Below are positions 6,846-13,137 of a DNA stretch of 13,137 bases, piece by piece. Within the stretch, counting starts at the first letter, position 1. Every line of letters begins with the position of its first letter. The position numbers and the translations under genes are program-made. The DNA is from Bacillota bacterium (GTDB taxonomy: Bacteria > Bacillota > Clostridia > Oscillospirales > Oscillospiraceae): the NCBI GenBank assembly GCA_023395775.1, contig JAEWYA010000032.1, positions 1 through 13,137 of the forward strand, written 5' to 3'. Below the pieces are notes generated by a model that saw only the letters and a list, made by a program, of their open reading frames with translations, was not told where the DNA came from and made no database searches.

Positions 6846-8927
6846 TTACAGCAGATTCATCAGGTTAAAGCTGATAATCAGCCCGGAAAATACGATGGAC
6901 ACGGTGGAGCAAAGCTTGATGAGGATGTTCAGGGACGGGCCGGAGGTGTCCTTGAACGGATCGCCCACGGTATCGCCCACGACGGCCGCCTTGTGGCAGG
7001 GAGAGCCCTTTCCGCCGTGGTGACCGGATTCGATGTACTTCTTGGCGTTATCCCAGGCACCGCCCGCGTTGGACATGAATACCGCCATGGCGAAGCCTGT
7101 CACGGAGACGCCGCCCAGCAGACCCACCACGCCCGCAGGCCCGAGAATCAGACCCGTGAGGATGGGGACGATGATGGCAAGCAATGCCGGAGTCACCATT
7201 TCGTGCAGCGCGCCCTTGGTGCAAAGGCCCACGCAGGAGGCATAGTCGGGATCGGTGGTCCCCTCCATAATGCCGGCAATCTCTTTGAACTGACGCCGAA
7301 CCTCCACCACGATGGACTGGGCAGCGGTCTGGACGGCGCTCATGGTAAATGCGGAGAACACAAACGTCAGCATGGCTCCCACGAACAGTCCCACCAGAAC
7401 TGTCGGGCTGGTGATGGACAGGTCCATGGAATAGCCCTTGCCCTCCACGATGTTGACATAGGACACCAGCAGCGCCAGTGCGGTCAGGGATGCGGAGCCA
7501 ATGGCAAAGCCCTTTCCGGTGGCAGCGGTGGTGTTGCCCAGAGAGTCCAGCGCGTCGGTGCGGTCCCGTACCTCTTCGGGAAGACCGGCCATCTCCGCGA
7601 TACCGCCCGCGTTGTCAGCCACCGGGCCATATGCGTCGGTTGCCAGCGTGATGCCCAGCGTGGACAGCATGCCCACGGCGGCGATGCCGATGCCGTAGAG
7701 GCCAGTGGAGAACTCTCCGCCGCCTGCGGCGAAGAAGCTGATGATGACCGCCACGGCCACAATCAGGATGGAGGCCACCGTAGACTTCATGCCCAGAGAC
7801 AATCCGCCGATGATCACGGTGGCAGAGCCGGTCTCGGAGGAAGCCGCCAGATTCTGGGTGGGCTTATAGGTGTCGGAGGTATAATATTCCGTGAAATAGC
7901 CGATGGCGCAGCCGCCCACAAGTCCGCAGAGAATCGCCACATACACGCCCCAGTTGCCCACGGTGTAATAAGTCAGCGGGGCGGCGGCGATGGCGGAGAG
8001 TATGGCGGCCAGATAGGTGCCGGTCCGCAGAGATTTCAGCAAAGACATCTGGTTGGCGTCCTCCTTGGTCTTGATAAAGAAGGAGCCGATGATGGAGCAC
8101 ACGATGCCGCATACGGCGATCAGCATGGGCAGGAGCATCCCCGCGTAGCCGTATCCGGCCACGGCGGACAGGGCGAAGGAGGCCAGAATGGAGCCCACAT
8201 AGCTCTCGTACAGGTCCGCGCCCATACCGGCCACGTCGCCCACGTTGTCGCCCACATTGTCGGCGATGGTCGCGGGATTCCGGGGATCGTCCTCAGGAAT
8301 GCCCGCCTCGACCTTGCCGACAAGGTCCGCGCCCACGTCGGCGGCCTTCGTGTAGATGCCGCCGCCCACACGGGCAAAAAGCGCCATGAAGGACGCGCCC
8401 ATGCCGTTCATGACCATGATGTTGGCAAGCACGTCGGCGTCGGTAATGCCAAACGCGCCGTGAAGCAGGAAGAACCAAATCGAGATGTCCAGCATGCCCA
8501 GACCCACCACGGTGAAGCCCATGACAGAGCCGGAGGAGAAGGCCACCCGCAGTCCCTTGTTCAGGCTCTCAGACGCGGCCTGTGCGGTGCGGGCATTGGC
8601 GTTGGTGGCGATCTTCATGCCGATGAAGCCCGCAAGCATGGACCAGATGCCTCCGGTGAGGAAGGCAAACGGTGTAAATTTGGAGAGCATTTCTCCGCCG
8701 GAGGCAAACGCCATGATAAGCAAAATCACAAAGACCACCGCGAAAACCTTTGCGACCGTGGTATACTGGTGCTTGAGGTAGGCGTTGGCACCCTCTCGGA
8801 TGGAGGCCGCGATTTTCTGCATTTTCTCGGTCCCCTCGGAGTAACCCATCACTTTGCCCTTTTGCATCCAGGCAAAGGCGATTGCCAGCGCAAAGCCGAC
8901 AAATCCGATCCAGAACATGTTTTCCAT
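6846..8927 (-). CDS. hppA: Membrane-bound ion-pumping pyrophosphatase, K+-dependent type
   Basis: Couples cleavage of pyrophosphate to export of H+ and/or Na+ across the cytoplasmic membrane, saving energy in anaerobes. The 693 residues and about 16 hydrophobic segments match the family. The substrate-binding signature DDPRNPATIADNVGDNVGD is at 213-231. The second conserved block is GGAWDNAKKYIE, and the C-terminal block is GDTVGDPFKDTSGPSLNILI. The GNTTAATGKG motif has Ala at 468 and Gly at 471; K+-independent members have Lys and Thr there, so this one is of the K+-dependent class. Whether it moves Na+, H+ or both cannot be settled by eye. The ATG at 8927 has GGGAG 11 bases ahead, slightly long. 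It is a single gene with its own promoter upstream. Confidence 0.96.
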   Translation of the reverse strand: MENMFWIGFVGFALAIAFAWMQKGKVMGYSEGTEKMQKIAASIREGANAYLKHQYTTVAKVFAVVFVILLIMAFASGGEMLSKFTPFAFLTGGIWSMLAGFIGMKIATNANARTAQAASESLNKGLRVAFSSGSVMGFTVVGLGMLDISIWFFLLHGAFGITDADVLANIMVMNGMGASFMALFARVGGGIYTKAADVGADLVGKVEAGIPEDDPRNPATIADNVGDNVGDVAGMGADLYESYVGSILASFALSAVAGYGYAGMLLPMLIAVCGIVCSIIGSFFIKTKEDANQMSLLKSLRTGTYLAAILSAIAAAPLTYYTVGNWGVYVAILCGLVGGCAIGYFTEYYTSDTYKPTQNLAASSETGSATVIIGGLSLGMKSTVASILIVAVAVIISFFAAGGGEFSTGLYGIGIAAVGMLSTLGITLATDAYGPVADNAGGIAEMAGLPEEVRDRTDALDSLGNTTAATGKGFAIGSASLTALALLVSYVNIVEGKGYSMDLSITSPTVLVGLFVGAMLTFVFSAFTMSAVQTAAQSIVVEVRRQFKEIAGIMEGTTDPDYASCVGLCTKGALHEMVTPALLAIIVPILTGLILGPAGVVGLLGGVSVTGFAMAVFMSNAGGAWDNAKKYIESGHHGGKGSPCHKAAVVGDTVGDPFKDTSGPSLNILIKLCSTVSIVFSGLIISFNLMNLL

Positions 8928-8951
8928 TGTTTTTTACGCTCCCTTTCTCAT

Positions 8952-9016
8952 GATAGCTTTTTCGTTAGCTATCGTTACGTCGTTTGTTATTGTAACATAC
9001 AGAACAATTTTTGCAA
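8952..9016 (-). promoter_or_regulatory. hppA promoter and leader hairpin
   Basis: On the minus strand TTGCAA (9011-9016), 16 bases, then TACAAT (8989-8994) is a reasonable vegetative promoter. In the leader, GATAGCT (8952-8958) and AGCTATC (8967-8973) form a 7-bp hairpin with an 8-base loop, about 25 bases before the start codon. No known riboswitch is recognised. Confidence 0.5.
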
Positions 9017-9058
9017 GAAAATATTATTCCTTTTACCCTCGGAATTTTAAAGGGAAGA

Positions 9059-9081
9059 GACGGGCGCCGCCGGCGACCGTC
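9059..9081 (-). terminator. GC-rich hairpin after the lipoprotein gene, possible terminator
   Basis: GACGG-CGCC pairs with GGCG-CCGTC around a GCC loop, with one G/A mismatch. It lies 43 bases past the lipoprotein stop and upstream of the hppA promoter. The minus strand tail is TCTTCCCTTT, a weak U tract, so the call is tentative. Confidence 0.4.
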
Positions 9082-9124
9082 CCCTCCTGTATATCTGTAT
9101 TCAATAAATATGCGGCGGCGCGGT

Positions 9125-9799
9125 TCAATATACCAGCTGAAAATCGGTAAAGACCCAGCGACCGTTCACCTCCCGGTAAGGGAAGGCGTAGCATTCCACC
9201 CCCGCTACGGTGGTCTGCTCATTGCCCAGCAGATCGACGGTCACGTTGATGAGGTACGAGCCGTCCTCCTTCTGCTCCACCGCAGCGGAGGCGCTGCTTT
9301 TCTCCGGGTCTGCCTCCCGTCCGCCGGGGTGGACGTATAACTCGCCGTCGATGTTTCGATACCGGGGTGTCTGCGCATCTTCCGAAAGCAGGCGGCTGAT
9401 CACATCCTCGGAAAAAAGGCTGCTAAGATAAGTTCTGAGATCATCCAGCGTGTCGAATCCGGCATATTCCACCCGCTGATACCCGATTCCATCCTCCAAC
9501 ACCACCGGTCCGCCGCAGGGCAGCGGATTCAGATCGAACCACTCATAGGCAGTGACAGCGCGGTCATAGGCGGCGAGAATTTCCTCCTCCGTCAGATCCC
9601 GGTTATTCCCCTGTGTCCTTGCCGCACCCATGATCTCCGTGGACCCGGCAGCCGATTGGGCCGGCGCGGCGGAGACGACCGCGGCCAATTCATCCCCGCT
9701 GCCGGAGCCGGCGGAAGGAGCCGTCGCCTGCTCCGCCGCGCCGCAGCCGGACAGAAGTACGGCGGCCAAAACCAGGGCTGCGCACTTTCTCTCTTTCAT
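9125..9799 (-). CDS. Secreted lipoprotein, IseA-like C-terminal part possible
   Basis: A 224-residue protein with a lipoprotein signal: KERK at the N-terminus, a hydrophobic core, then LSGC with Cys19 as the lipid-carrying residue. A low-complexity Ala/Ser/Gly linker (20-60) would hold the domain off the membrane. The folded part starts with NNRDLTEEEILAAYDRA and AYEWFDLNPLPCGGPV and continues with DTLDDLRTYLSSLFSEDVIS, RYRNIDGELYV and GRWVFTDFQLVY. This layout resembles bacterial IseA-type DL-endopeptidase inhibitor or related SnoaL/NTF2-like secreted proteins; the match is by feel only, and the function is unknown. The ATG at 9799 has GGGGAG about 10 bases ahead. No clear promoter was found; the AT hairpin at 9872-9907 lies where one is expected. 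Confidence 0.85.
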   Translation of the reverse strand: MKERKCAALVLAAVLLSGCGAAEQATAPSAGSGSGDELAAVVSAAPAQSAAGSTEIMGAARTQGNNRDLTEEEILAAYDRAVTAYEWFDLNPLPCGGPVVLEDGIGYQRVEYAGFDTLDDLRTYLSSLFSEDVISRLLSEDAQTPRYRNIDGELYVHPGGREADPEKSSASAAVEQKEDGSYLINVTVDLLGNEQTTVAGVECYAFPYREVNGRWVFTDFQLVY

Positions 9800-9871
9800 A
9801 GGTCTTCTCTCCCCATCAGGTTTTGAACAAACACACGCGACAAAACCATTCCCTTTTCTTTAAGATATCAT

Positions 9872-9907
9872 AAAATTGTGCAAAAATCCACTGATTTTTA
9901 CAATTTT
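9872..9907. repeat. AT-rich inverted repeat upstream of the lipoprotein gene
   Basis: AAAATTG (9872-9878) pairs with CAATTTT (9901-9907) and AAAAATC (9882-9888) with GATTTTT (9893-9899), with a small bulge and a CACT loop. It lies 73 bases before the lipoprotein start. A weak minus strand box pair (TTGTAA 9898-9903, CACAAT 9875-9880, 17 apart) falls inside it, so it may be an operator as well as a hairpin. Confidence 0.45.
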
Positions 9908-9989
9908 CCGGGCAAAAACAGTGGGTTTCCGGCTTCGGTGGGAAGCCGTCCTTTCAGAGGGCGGCTGTGCCGCTCTGTTTTGCCCCGGG
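9908..9989. other. Possible three-way junction RNA element or small inverted-repeat element
   Basis: An outer helix joins CCGGGCAAAAACAG (9908-9921) with CTGTTTTGCCCCGGG (9975-9989), about 14 pairs with two single-base bulges. Inside are two hairpins: CGGCTTC/GAAGCCG (9930-9936 with 9942-9948, GGTGG loop) and GCGGC/GCCGC (9961-9965 with 9969-9973, TGT loop), the latter extendable by CAGA/TCTG at the expense of the outer helix. Neither strand has a clear coding frame here. It matches no RNA family I know; the terminal inverted repeats would also suit a tiny mobile element. The active strand is unknown. Confidence 0.4.
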
Positions 9990-9995
9990 ATATTC

Positions 9996-10027
9996 AAAAA
10001 CGCCGCTGAGTCTTCCTCATGCGGCGT
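9996..10027 (-). terminator. Second minus-strand terminator downstream of the small ORF
   Basis: ACGCCGC (10000-10006) pairs with GCGGCGT (10021-10027) and TGAG (10007-10010) with CTCA (10016-10019), around a TCTTC loop. On the minus strand it is followed by TTTTG. It stands about 93 bases past the first terminator of the small ORF unit, so it either backs that one up or ends a separate short RNA. Confidence 0.65.
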
Positions 10028-10050
10028 CAAAATCCTACATATTTACTTTC

Positions 10051-10080
10051 GCGCCCAGCGGCAGCGGCCTGCCGGGGCGC
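10051..10080. other. GC-rich stem-loop between the two minus-strand terminators
   Basis: GCGCCC (10051-10056) pairs with GGGCGC (10075-10080) and GGCAG (10060-10064) with CTGCC (10069-10073), giving 11 pairs with a small internal loop and a CGGC loop. There is no U tract on either side. It may be part of a structured RNA read on the minus strand between the terminators at 10120 and 9996. Confidence 0.4.
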
Positions 10081-10119
10081 GTCCGCCTCCGGTTCAGGTC
10101 CAATTTCTTCCCAAAATAG

Positions 10120-10146
10120 AAAAAACCCACGCTCTTTCAAGCGCGG
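10120..10146 (-). terminator. Intrinsic terminator of the 28-codon ORF
   Basis: On the minus strand CCGCGCT (10140-10146) pairs with AGCGTGG (10127-10133), seven pairs including one G-U, with a six-base loop. It is followed by GTTTTTTCT, giving a U6 tract at 10120-10125. It starts 13 bases after the stop codon of the small ORF. Confidence 0.8.
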
Positions 10147-10159
10147 CTCCGTTGCTGCT

Positions 10160-10246
10160 TTAGCGATCGCTGGGAACCAGTGTGGCAGTGCCATAAATCA
10201 GGTCGTCCAGGTCAAACGCTGTGAACTTTTCGTTCTGCATCATCAT
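10160..10246 (-). CDS. 28-codon small protein gene of unknown function
   Basis: Predicted peptide of 26-28 residues: three consecutive Met, then QNEKFTAFDLDDLIYGTA and a short LVPSDR end. It is acidic in the middle, with no cysteine, no signal peptide and no membrane segment. Translation support is strong: AGGAGG (10252-10257) lies 5, 8 and 11 bases ahead of the three ATGs (10246, 10243, 10240). The second has the most usual spacing. It has its own promoter with a consensus -10 and its own U6 terminator, so it is a complete monocistronic unit of roughly 150 bases. The antisense frame here has no such signals. It is not recognised; it could be a regulatory small protein, a signalling or RiPP-type precursor, or a leader peptide. 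It points toward the lipoprotein gene, but two terminators lie between. Confidence 0.65.
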   Translation of the reverse strand: MMMQNEKFTAFDLDDLIYGTATLVPSDR

Positions 10247-10278
10247 ATGCGCCTCCTTTCTCTTCTTTTGTAATTTTC

Positions 10279-10315
10279 ATTATATCTATCTTTCTATAAA
10301 AAGCAAGTGCTTTTT
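10279..10315 (-). promoter_or_regulatory. Promoter of the 28-codon ORF with inverted repeat over the -35 box
   Basis: On the minus strand TTGCTT (10301-10306), 16 bases, and a perfect TATAAT (10279-10284) lead to a start near 10272 and a leader of about 26 bases. The inverted repeat AAAAAGCA-AG-TGCTTTTT (10298-10315) covers the -35 box. A repressor bound there would block RNA polymerase, so it is a candidate operator. Confidence 0.7.
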
Positions 10316-10519
10316 GACGGTTGTTACAAAAATTTAACATTCATTTATGCGGTTTTTACAATTTAATGTCTGATCGGCCTCTGACCGCCGGTGCTCAATT
10401 TTATCTGTTTCGACTGGCGCACCTGCCGTTTTGTCGGTTTTTACGAGGCGGCGCTCTGAAACGGCGGATTATTTTCCGTTCTTTGTTGAATTTTCATCTC
10501 GTCAAAAAACAGGGAATCA
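10316..10519. other. Noncoding stretch between divergent small ORF and phosphoesterase gene
   Basis: No supported gene is present. CGGTTTTTAC occurs twice (10350-10359 and 10435-10444), and TTTTTACAATTT (10353-10364) also occurs at 9895-9906. These may be chance in an AT-rich region. Upstream control sites for either neighbour could lie here, but none is recognised. Confidence 0.35.
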
Positions 10520-10528
10520 TGATATAAT
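10520..10528 (+). promoter_or_regulatory. Extended -10 promoter of the phosphoesterase gene
   Basis: TGATATAAT is an extended -10 element with a perfect TATAAT (10523-10528). The -35 region is poor (TCGTCA at 18 bases), as is usual for extended -10 promoters. Transcription would start near 10535, giving a leader of about 75 bases. Confidence 0.6.
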
Positions 10529-10611
10529 AATTGCCGAACGGCTATCGGGCGGCAGCTTTGGACCGCGCTGATTCGGCCGCGGCATGAAAAACGGTTTGAG
10601 GGACGCTGTTG

Positions 10612-11466
10612 ATGAAAAAAGCAACCAAGCGGCGCCACCGCCTGCTGCGGACGGCGCTGATTCTTCTCGCATTGGCAGGCTTTGTCTGGTGGGACAACAA
10701 TGTGCCGGGGACCACCCGGGTGGAGTTCTCTTCCACCCGTCTTCCCGCCGCGTTCGACGGATTCACCGTCGTCCAACTTTCAGATCTTCACGGCAAGGAG
10801 TTCGGCGCGGGAAATGAAACGCTGCTGGACGCCGTCCGTGCGGAAGCACCCGATTTGATCGCCATCACCGGTGATTTGGTGGATGAGGACACGGAACAGC
10901 CTCTGGAATACGCCGCCGGGATCGGCGGGGCTTTGGCGGCGCTGGCCCCCACCTATTTCGTGACCGGGAACCACGAGTGGGCGGCCCGGCAGGCGGAGGA
11001 CATCTGCGCCGCGCTGGAGAGCGCCGGGGTGGTGTGTCTGAGAAACGAGACTGTCCCAATTGAGTGCGGCGGAGCGCGGATCCTTCTCTCCGGTGTGGAC
11101 GACCCCAATGCCTACGCCGAACAGAAAACGCCGGGGGATGTGGCGCAGGAGCTGCTGGAAACCTATGGCGAAAACGACTTTCGCCTTCTGCTGGCCCACC
11201 GGAACGACCGGTTCGCGTCGGAGTATTACCGGCTGGGCTATGATCTGACGCTGTCTGGACACGCCCACGGGGGATTGATCCGCCTTCCCTTTACCGACGG
11301 GCTGATCGACACCCATCAGGGCTTTTTCCCCTCCTATACCGCCGGATTTTACACGGTGGAGGGGTCGGAACTTTTTGTCTCCCGGGGGCTTGGCAACATC
11401 TACCCTTCCTTCCGCCTGTTCAACCGGCCGGAGGTGGTATCCCTGACGCTGCGCTGTGAGAGTTGA
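10612..11466 (+). CDS. Membrane-anchored calcineurin-like metallophosphoesterase (YkuE/YaeI type)
   Basis: A 284-residue protein with a basic N-terminus (KKATKRRHRLLR) and one hydrophobic segment at about 13-27. The catalytic domain would therefore face outside. All family motifs are present: SDLHG with D58 and H60, GDLVDE with D88, GNHE at 119-122, H196 in LLLAHRND, and GHAHGG at 216-221. Together these bind two metal ions. Relatives include YkuE of B. subtilis and YaeI of E. coli; substrates are mostly unproven phosphoesters such as lipid or cell wall intermediates. The start is uncertain by one codon: a TTG at 10609 is better spaced from GAGGG, the ATG at 10612 is about 10 bases away; I chose the ATG. 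It is followed by a terminator 5 bases after the stop and then by mnmG. Confidence 0.92.
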   Translation: MKKATKRRHRLLRTALILLALAGFVWWDNNVPGTTRVEFSSTRLPAAFDGFTVVQLSDLHGKEFGAGNETLLDAVRAEAPDLIAITGDLVDEDTEQPLEYAAGIGGALAALAPTYFVTGNHEWAARQAEDICAALESAGVVCLRNETVPIECGGARILLSGVDDPNAYAEQKTPGDVAQELLETYGENDFRLLLAHRNDRFASEYYRLGYDLTLSGHAHGGLIRLPFTDGLIDTHQGFFPSYTAGFYTVEGSELFVSRGLGNIYPSFRLFNRPEVVSLTLRCES

Positions 11467-11471
11467 TTTCG

Positions 11472-11492
11472 GTCCCGTATCGGGACTTTTTT
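11472..11492 (+). terminator. Terminator or attenuator directly ahead of the mnmG ribosome binding site
   Basis: GTCCCG (11472-11477) and CGGGAC (11481-11486) form a six-bp stem with a TAT loop, followed by six T. The T run touches GAGG (11493-11496), the ribosome binding site of mnmG. It ends the phosphoesterase transcript and must be passed by any RNA that starts upstream and carries mnmG. Confidence 0.85.
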
Positions 11493-11503
11493 GAGGTTTG
11501 ACC

Positions 11504-13137
11504 ATGACGGAATTTCATGCCGGACAATTTGATATCGCAGTGATCGGCGCGGGTCACGCGGGAATTGAGGCGGCATTGGCCGCAGCCCGTCTGGGGCTTC
11601 GCACCGTGGTGTTCACCATCAATCTGGACGCTGTGGGCAACATGCCCTGCAATCCCGCCATCGGCGGAACCGGAAAGGGCCACCTGGTCCGGGAGCTGGA
11701 CGCTCTGGGCGGAGAGATGGCAAAGGCCGCCGACGCGTGCTGCATCCAATACCGTCTTTTGAACCGGGGCAAGGGACCGGCCGTCTGGTCTCTCCGGGCG
11801 CAGGCCGACCGGCGAAGGTATCAAGAGCGGATGAAGCACACCCTGGAAAAGCAGGAGAACCTCACCGTCCGGCAGGGCGAAGTCGTTGAGGTTCGGACCG
11901 CGGACGGCGCGGTGAGTCAGGTCGTTCTCTCCACCGGAGCGGTGTTCTCTGTGAGGGCCGCGGTGATCGCCACCGGCACCTATCTGAGGGGGCGAACGCT
12001 GATCGGCGAGTGTATCGAGTCCTCCGGCCCCGATGGGATGCACGCGGCAAACCGCCTCACCGATTCGCTTTTGAAGCTGGGTCTGCCCCTGCGCCGGTTC
12101 AAGACCGGCACCCCGCCCCGGGTGAATGCCCGCAGCGTGGACTTTGACGAGATGGAGCTCCAGCCCGGAGACGAGTCTCCCCTTCCCTTTTCCTTTACCA
12201 CGCAAACTTTCCCCGAGAACCGCGCGGTGTGCCATCAGACCTGGACCACGGAGGAGACAAAGCGGATTGTCCTTGCAAATCTGGACCGCTCTCCCATTTA
12301 CGGCGGGGTGATCGAAGGCGTGGGCCCCCGATACTGTCCTTCCTTTGAGACAAAAATTGTCCGATTTCCCGATAAAATGCGGCACCAGCTGTTCGTGGAG
12401 CCCATGGGAATGAACACCGAGGAGCTGTACGTCCAGGGGTTTTCCTCCTCCATGCCGGAGGAAGTCCAGCTGCAGATGCTCCACAGCGTTCCCGGCCTCA
12501 CCCACGCGGAGATGACCCGCCCCGCATATGCCATCGAGTACGACTGTGTGGACCCGCTGTCCCTGTATCCCACGCTGGAGTCAAAGCAGATTGCGGGGCT
12601 CTACGGCGCGGGCCAGTTCAACGGCTCCTCCGGGTACGAGGAGGCGGCGGCCCAAGGCTTTATGGCCGGTGTCAACGCCGCGCTGAAGCTGCTGGAAAGG
12701 CCGCCGGTGATTTTGTCCCGGTCGGAATCCTATATCGGCACCCTGATCGACGATCTGGTGACCAAGGGGACCAACGAGCCTTACCGCATGATGACCTCCC
12801 GCAGCGAATACCGTCTGCTCCTGCGGGAGGACAATGCCGACCGGCGCCTGACTCCCATCGGTCACCGAATCGGGCTGATCTCCAAACAGCGGCTGACAGA
12901 GGTGGAGGAAAAATACGCACGGGTGGACGAGGAAGTAAGCCGCCTGACCCACACCGGCGTGGCTCCCGGTTCGGCGCTGTCCGCCTTTCTCGCGGATAAG
13001 GAGACCGCCGACGTGACCGACGGTTGCCGTCTGATTGACCTGCTCCGCCGCCCGGGCATCCACTATGAGGAGCTGTCCGCCTTTGACCCCGGCCGCCCCG
13101 CCCTGACGAACGCCGAGGCGGAGCAGGTGGAGCTGAA
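11504..13137 (+). CDS. mnmG: tRNA uridine-5-carboxymethylaminomethyl modification enzyme MnmG (GidA), C-terminus outside window
   Basis: FAD-dependent partner of MnmE that modifies the wobble uridine (U34) of certain tRNAs, in the cytoplasm. Of the usual 620-630 residues, 544 codons are present, and the frame is open at the window end. The FAD-binding Rossmann motif GAGHAGIEAA is at residues 15-24. Family blocks NMPCNPAIGGTGKGHLVREL, GTYLRGRTLIGE, FKTGTPPR, GPRYCPS, MTSRSEYRLLLREDNAD are intact. Both functionally important cysteines of the E. coli enzyme (Cys47 and Cys277) have counterparts, C49 and C278. The ATG at 11504 has GAGG 7 bases ahead. It lies 37 bases after the phosphoesterase stop, with a terminator in between and no room for a separate promoter. 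mnmE, its common neighbour, is not in the window. Confidence 0.97.
   Translation, partial: MTEFHAGQFDIAVIGAGHAGIEAALAAARLGLRTVVFTINLDAVGNMPCNPAIGGTGKGHLVRELDALGGEMAKAADACCIQYRLLNRGKGPAVWSLRAQADRRRYQERMKHTLEKQENLTVRQGEVVEVRTADGAVSQVVLSTGAVFSVRAAVIATGTYLRGRTLIGECIESSGPDGMHAANRLTDSLLKLGLPLRRFKTGTPPRVNARSVDFDEMELQPGDESPLPFSFTTQTFPENRAVCHQTWTTEETKRIVLANLDRSPIYGGVIEGVGPRYCPSFETKIVRFPDKMRHQLFVEPMGMNTEELYVQGFSSSMPEEVQLQMLHSVPGLTHAEMTRPAYAIEYDCVDPLSLYPTLESKQIAGLYGAGQFNGSSGYEEAAAQGFMAGVNAALKLLERPPVILSRSESYIGTLIDDLVTKGTNEPYRMMTSRSEYRLLLREDNADRRLTPIGHRIGLISKQRLTEVEEKYARVDEEVSRLTHTGVAPGSALSAFLADKETADVTDGCRLIDLLRRPGIHYEELSAFDPGRPALTNAEAEQVEL

Noticed and set aside
6831..9050. 739-codon open frame on the plus strand
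   Set aside because: It lies antisense to hppA and is rich in His, Gly and Ala, as expected from a codon-biased GC-rich gene read on the other strand. The minus strand frame has all pyrophosphatase motifs.
9872..10146. SRP RNA, 6S RNA, tmRNA or RNase P RNA
   Set aside because: I looked for the conserved sequence marks of these RNAs (for example the SRP GGAAGGAAGCAGC type loop) and did not find them on either strand.
9876..10163. 95-codon plus strand open frame across the hairpin region
   Set aside because: No ribosome binding site, odd composition, and it runs through several inverted repeats and antisense through a terminator.
10321..10527. 68-codon plus strand open frame starting with TTG
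   Set aside because: No ribosome binding site, runs through the likely promoter of the phosphoesterase gene, no recognisable protein.
11420..12505. 361-codon open frame on the minus strand
   Set aside because: Antisense shadow of mnmG, whose plus strand frame is unmistakable.
1..13137. CRISPR array, tRNA genes or insertion sequence
   Set aside because: No regularly spaced repeats, no tRNA-like cloverleaf with CCA end and no transposase frame were noticed.

Overview
The window reads as ordinary chromosome from a GC-rich Gram-positive anaerobe. The gene styles suggest a gut clostridium near Oscillospiraceae (Flavonifractor/Oscillibacter type). Supporting signs are strong purine-rich ribosome binding sites, a lipobox lipoprotein, a potassium-type membrane pyrophosphatase, a tandem HD-GYP protein and compact intrinsic terminators. 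The taxonomic call is inference from protein style, not from any search.

Layout, left to right. On the minus strand are the N-terminal part of a MATE efflux transporter (cut by the window start) and prfB (release factor 2), which has its own near-consensus promoter. Next, also minus, is a phage tail-like gene broken by a frameshift at an A7 run, with a 39-residue ORF overlapping its end. A tandem HD-GYP signalling protein follows on the plus strand, behind a leader hairpin that abuts its ribosome binding site. A divergent pair comes next: a LysR regulator (minus) and a YeiH/UPF0324 transporter (plus), the same arrangement as yeiE-yeiH in enterobacteria. Then, on the minus strand, come the membrane pyrophosphatase hppA and a secreted lipoprotein with some resemblance to IseA-type inhibitors. 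The right end carries, on the plus strand, a membrane-anchored calcineurin-like phosphoesterase and mnmG (tRNA wobble uridine modification), cut by the window end.

Most genes are single transcription units closed by clear hairpins, several of them placed to act on both strands between convergent genes. The least explained part is about 9,870-10,320. It holds a 28-codon minus-strand ORF with a consensus -10, an AGGAGG ribosome binding site and its own U6 terminator. An inverted repeat covers its -35 box. Downstream lies a dense series of stem-loops, including a possible three-way junction. This is the best candidate for something undescribed: a small peptide gene and/or a structured RNA. No CRISPR array, tRNA, rRNA, insertion sequence or complete prophage was recognised.
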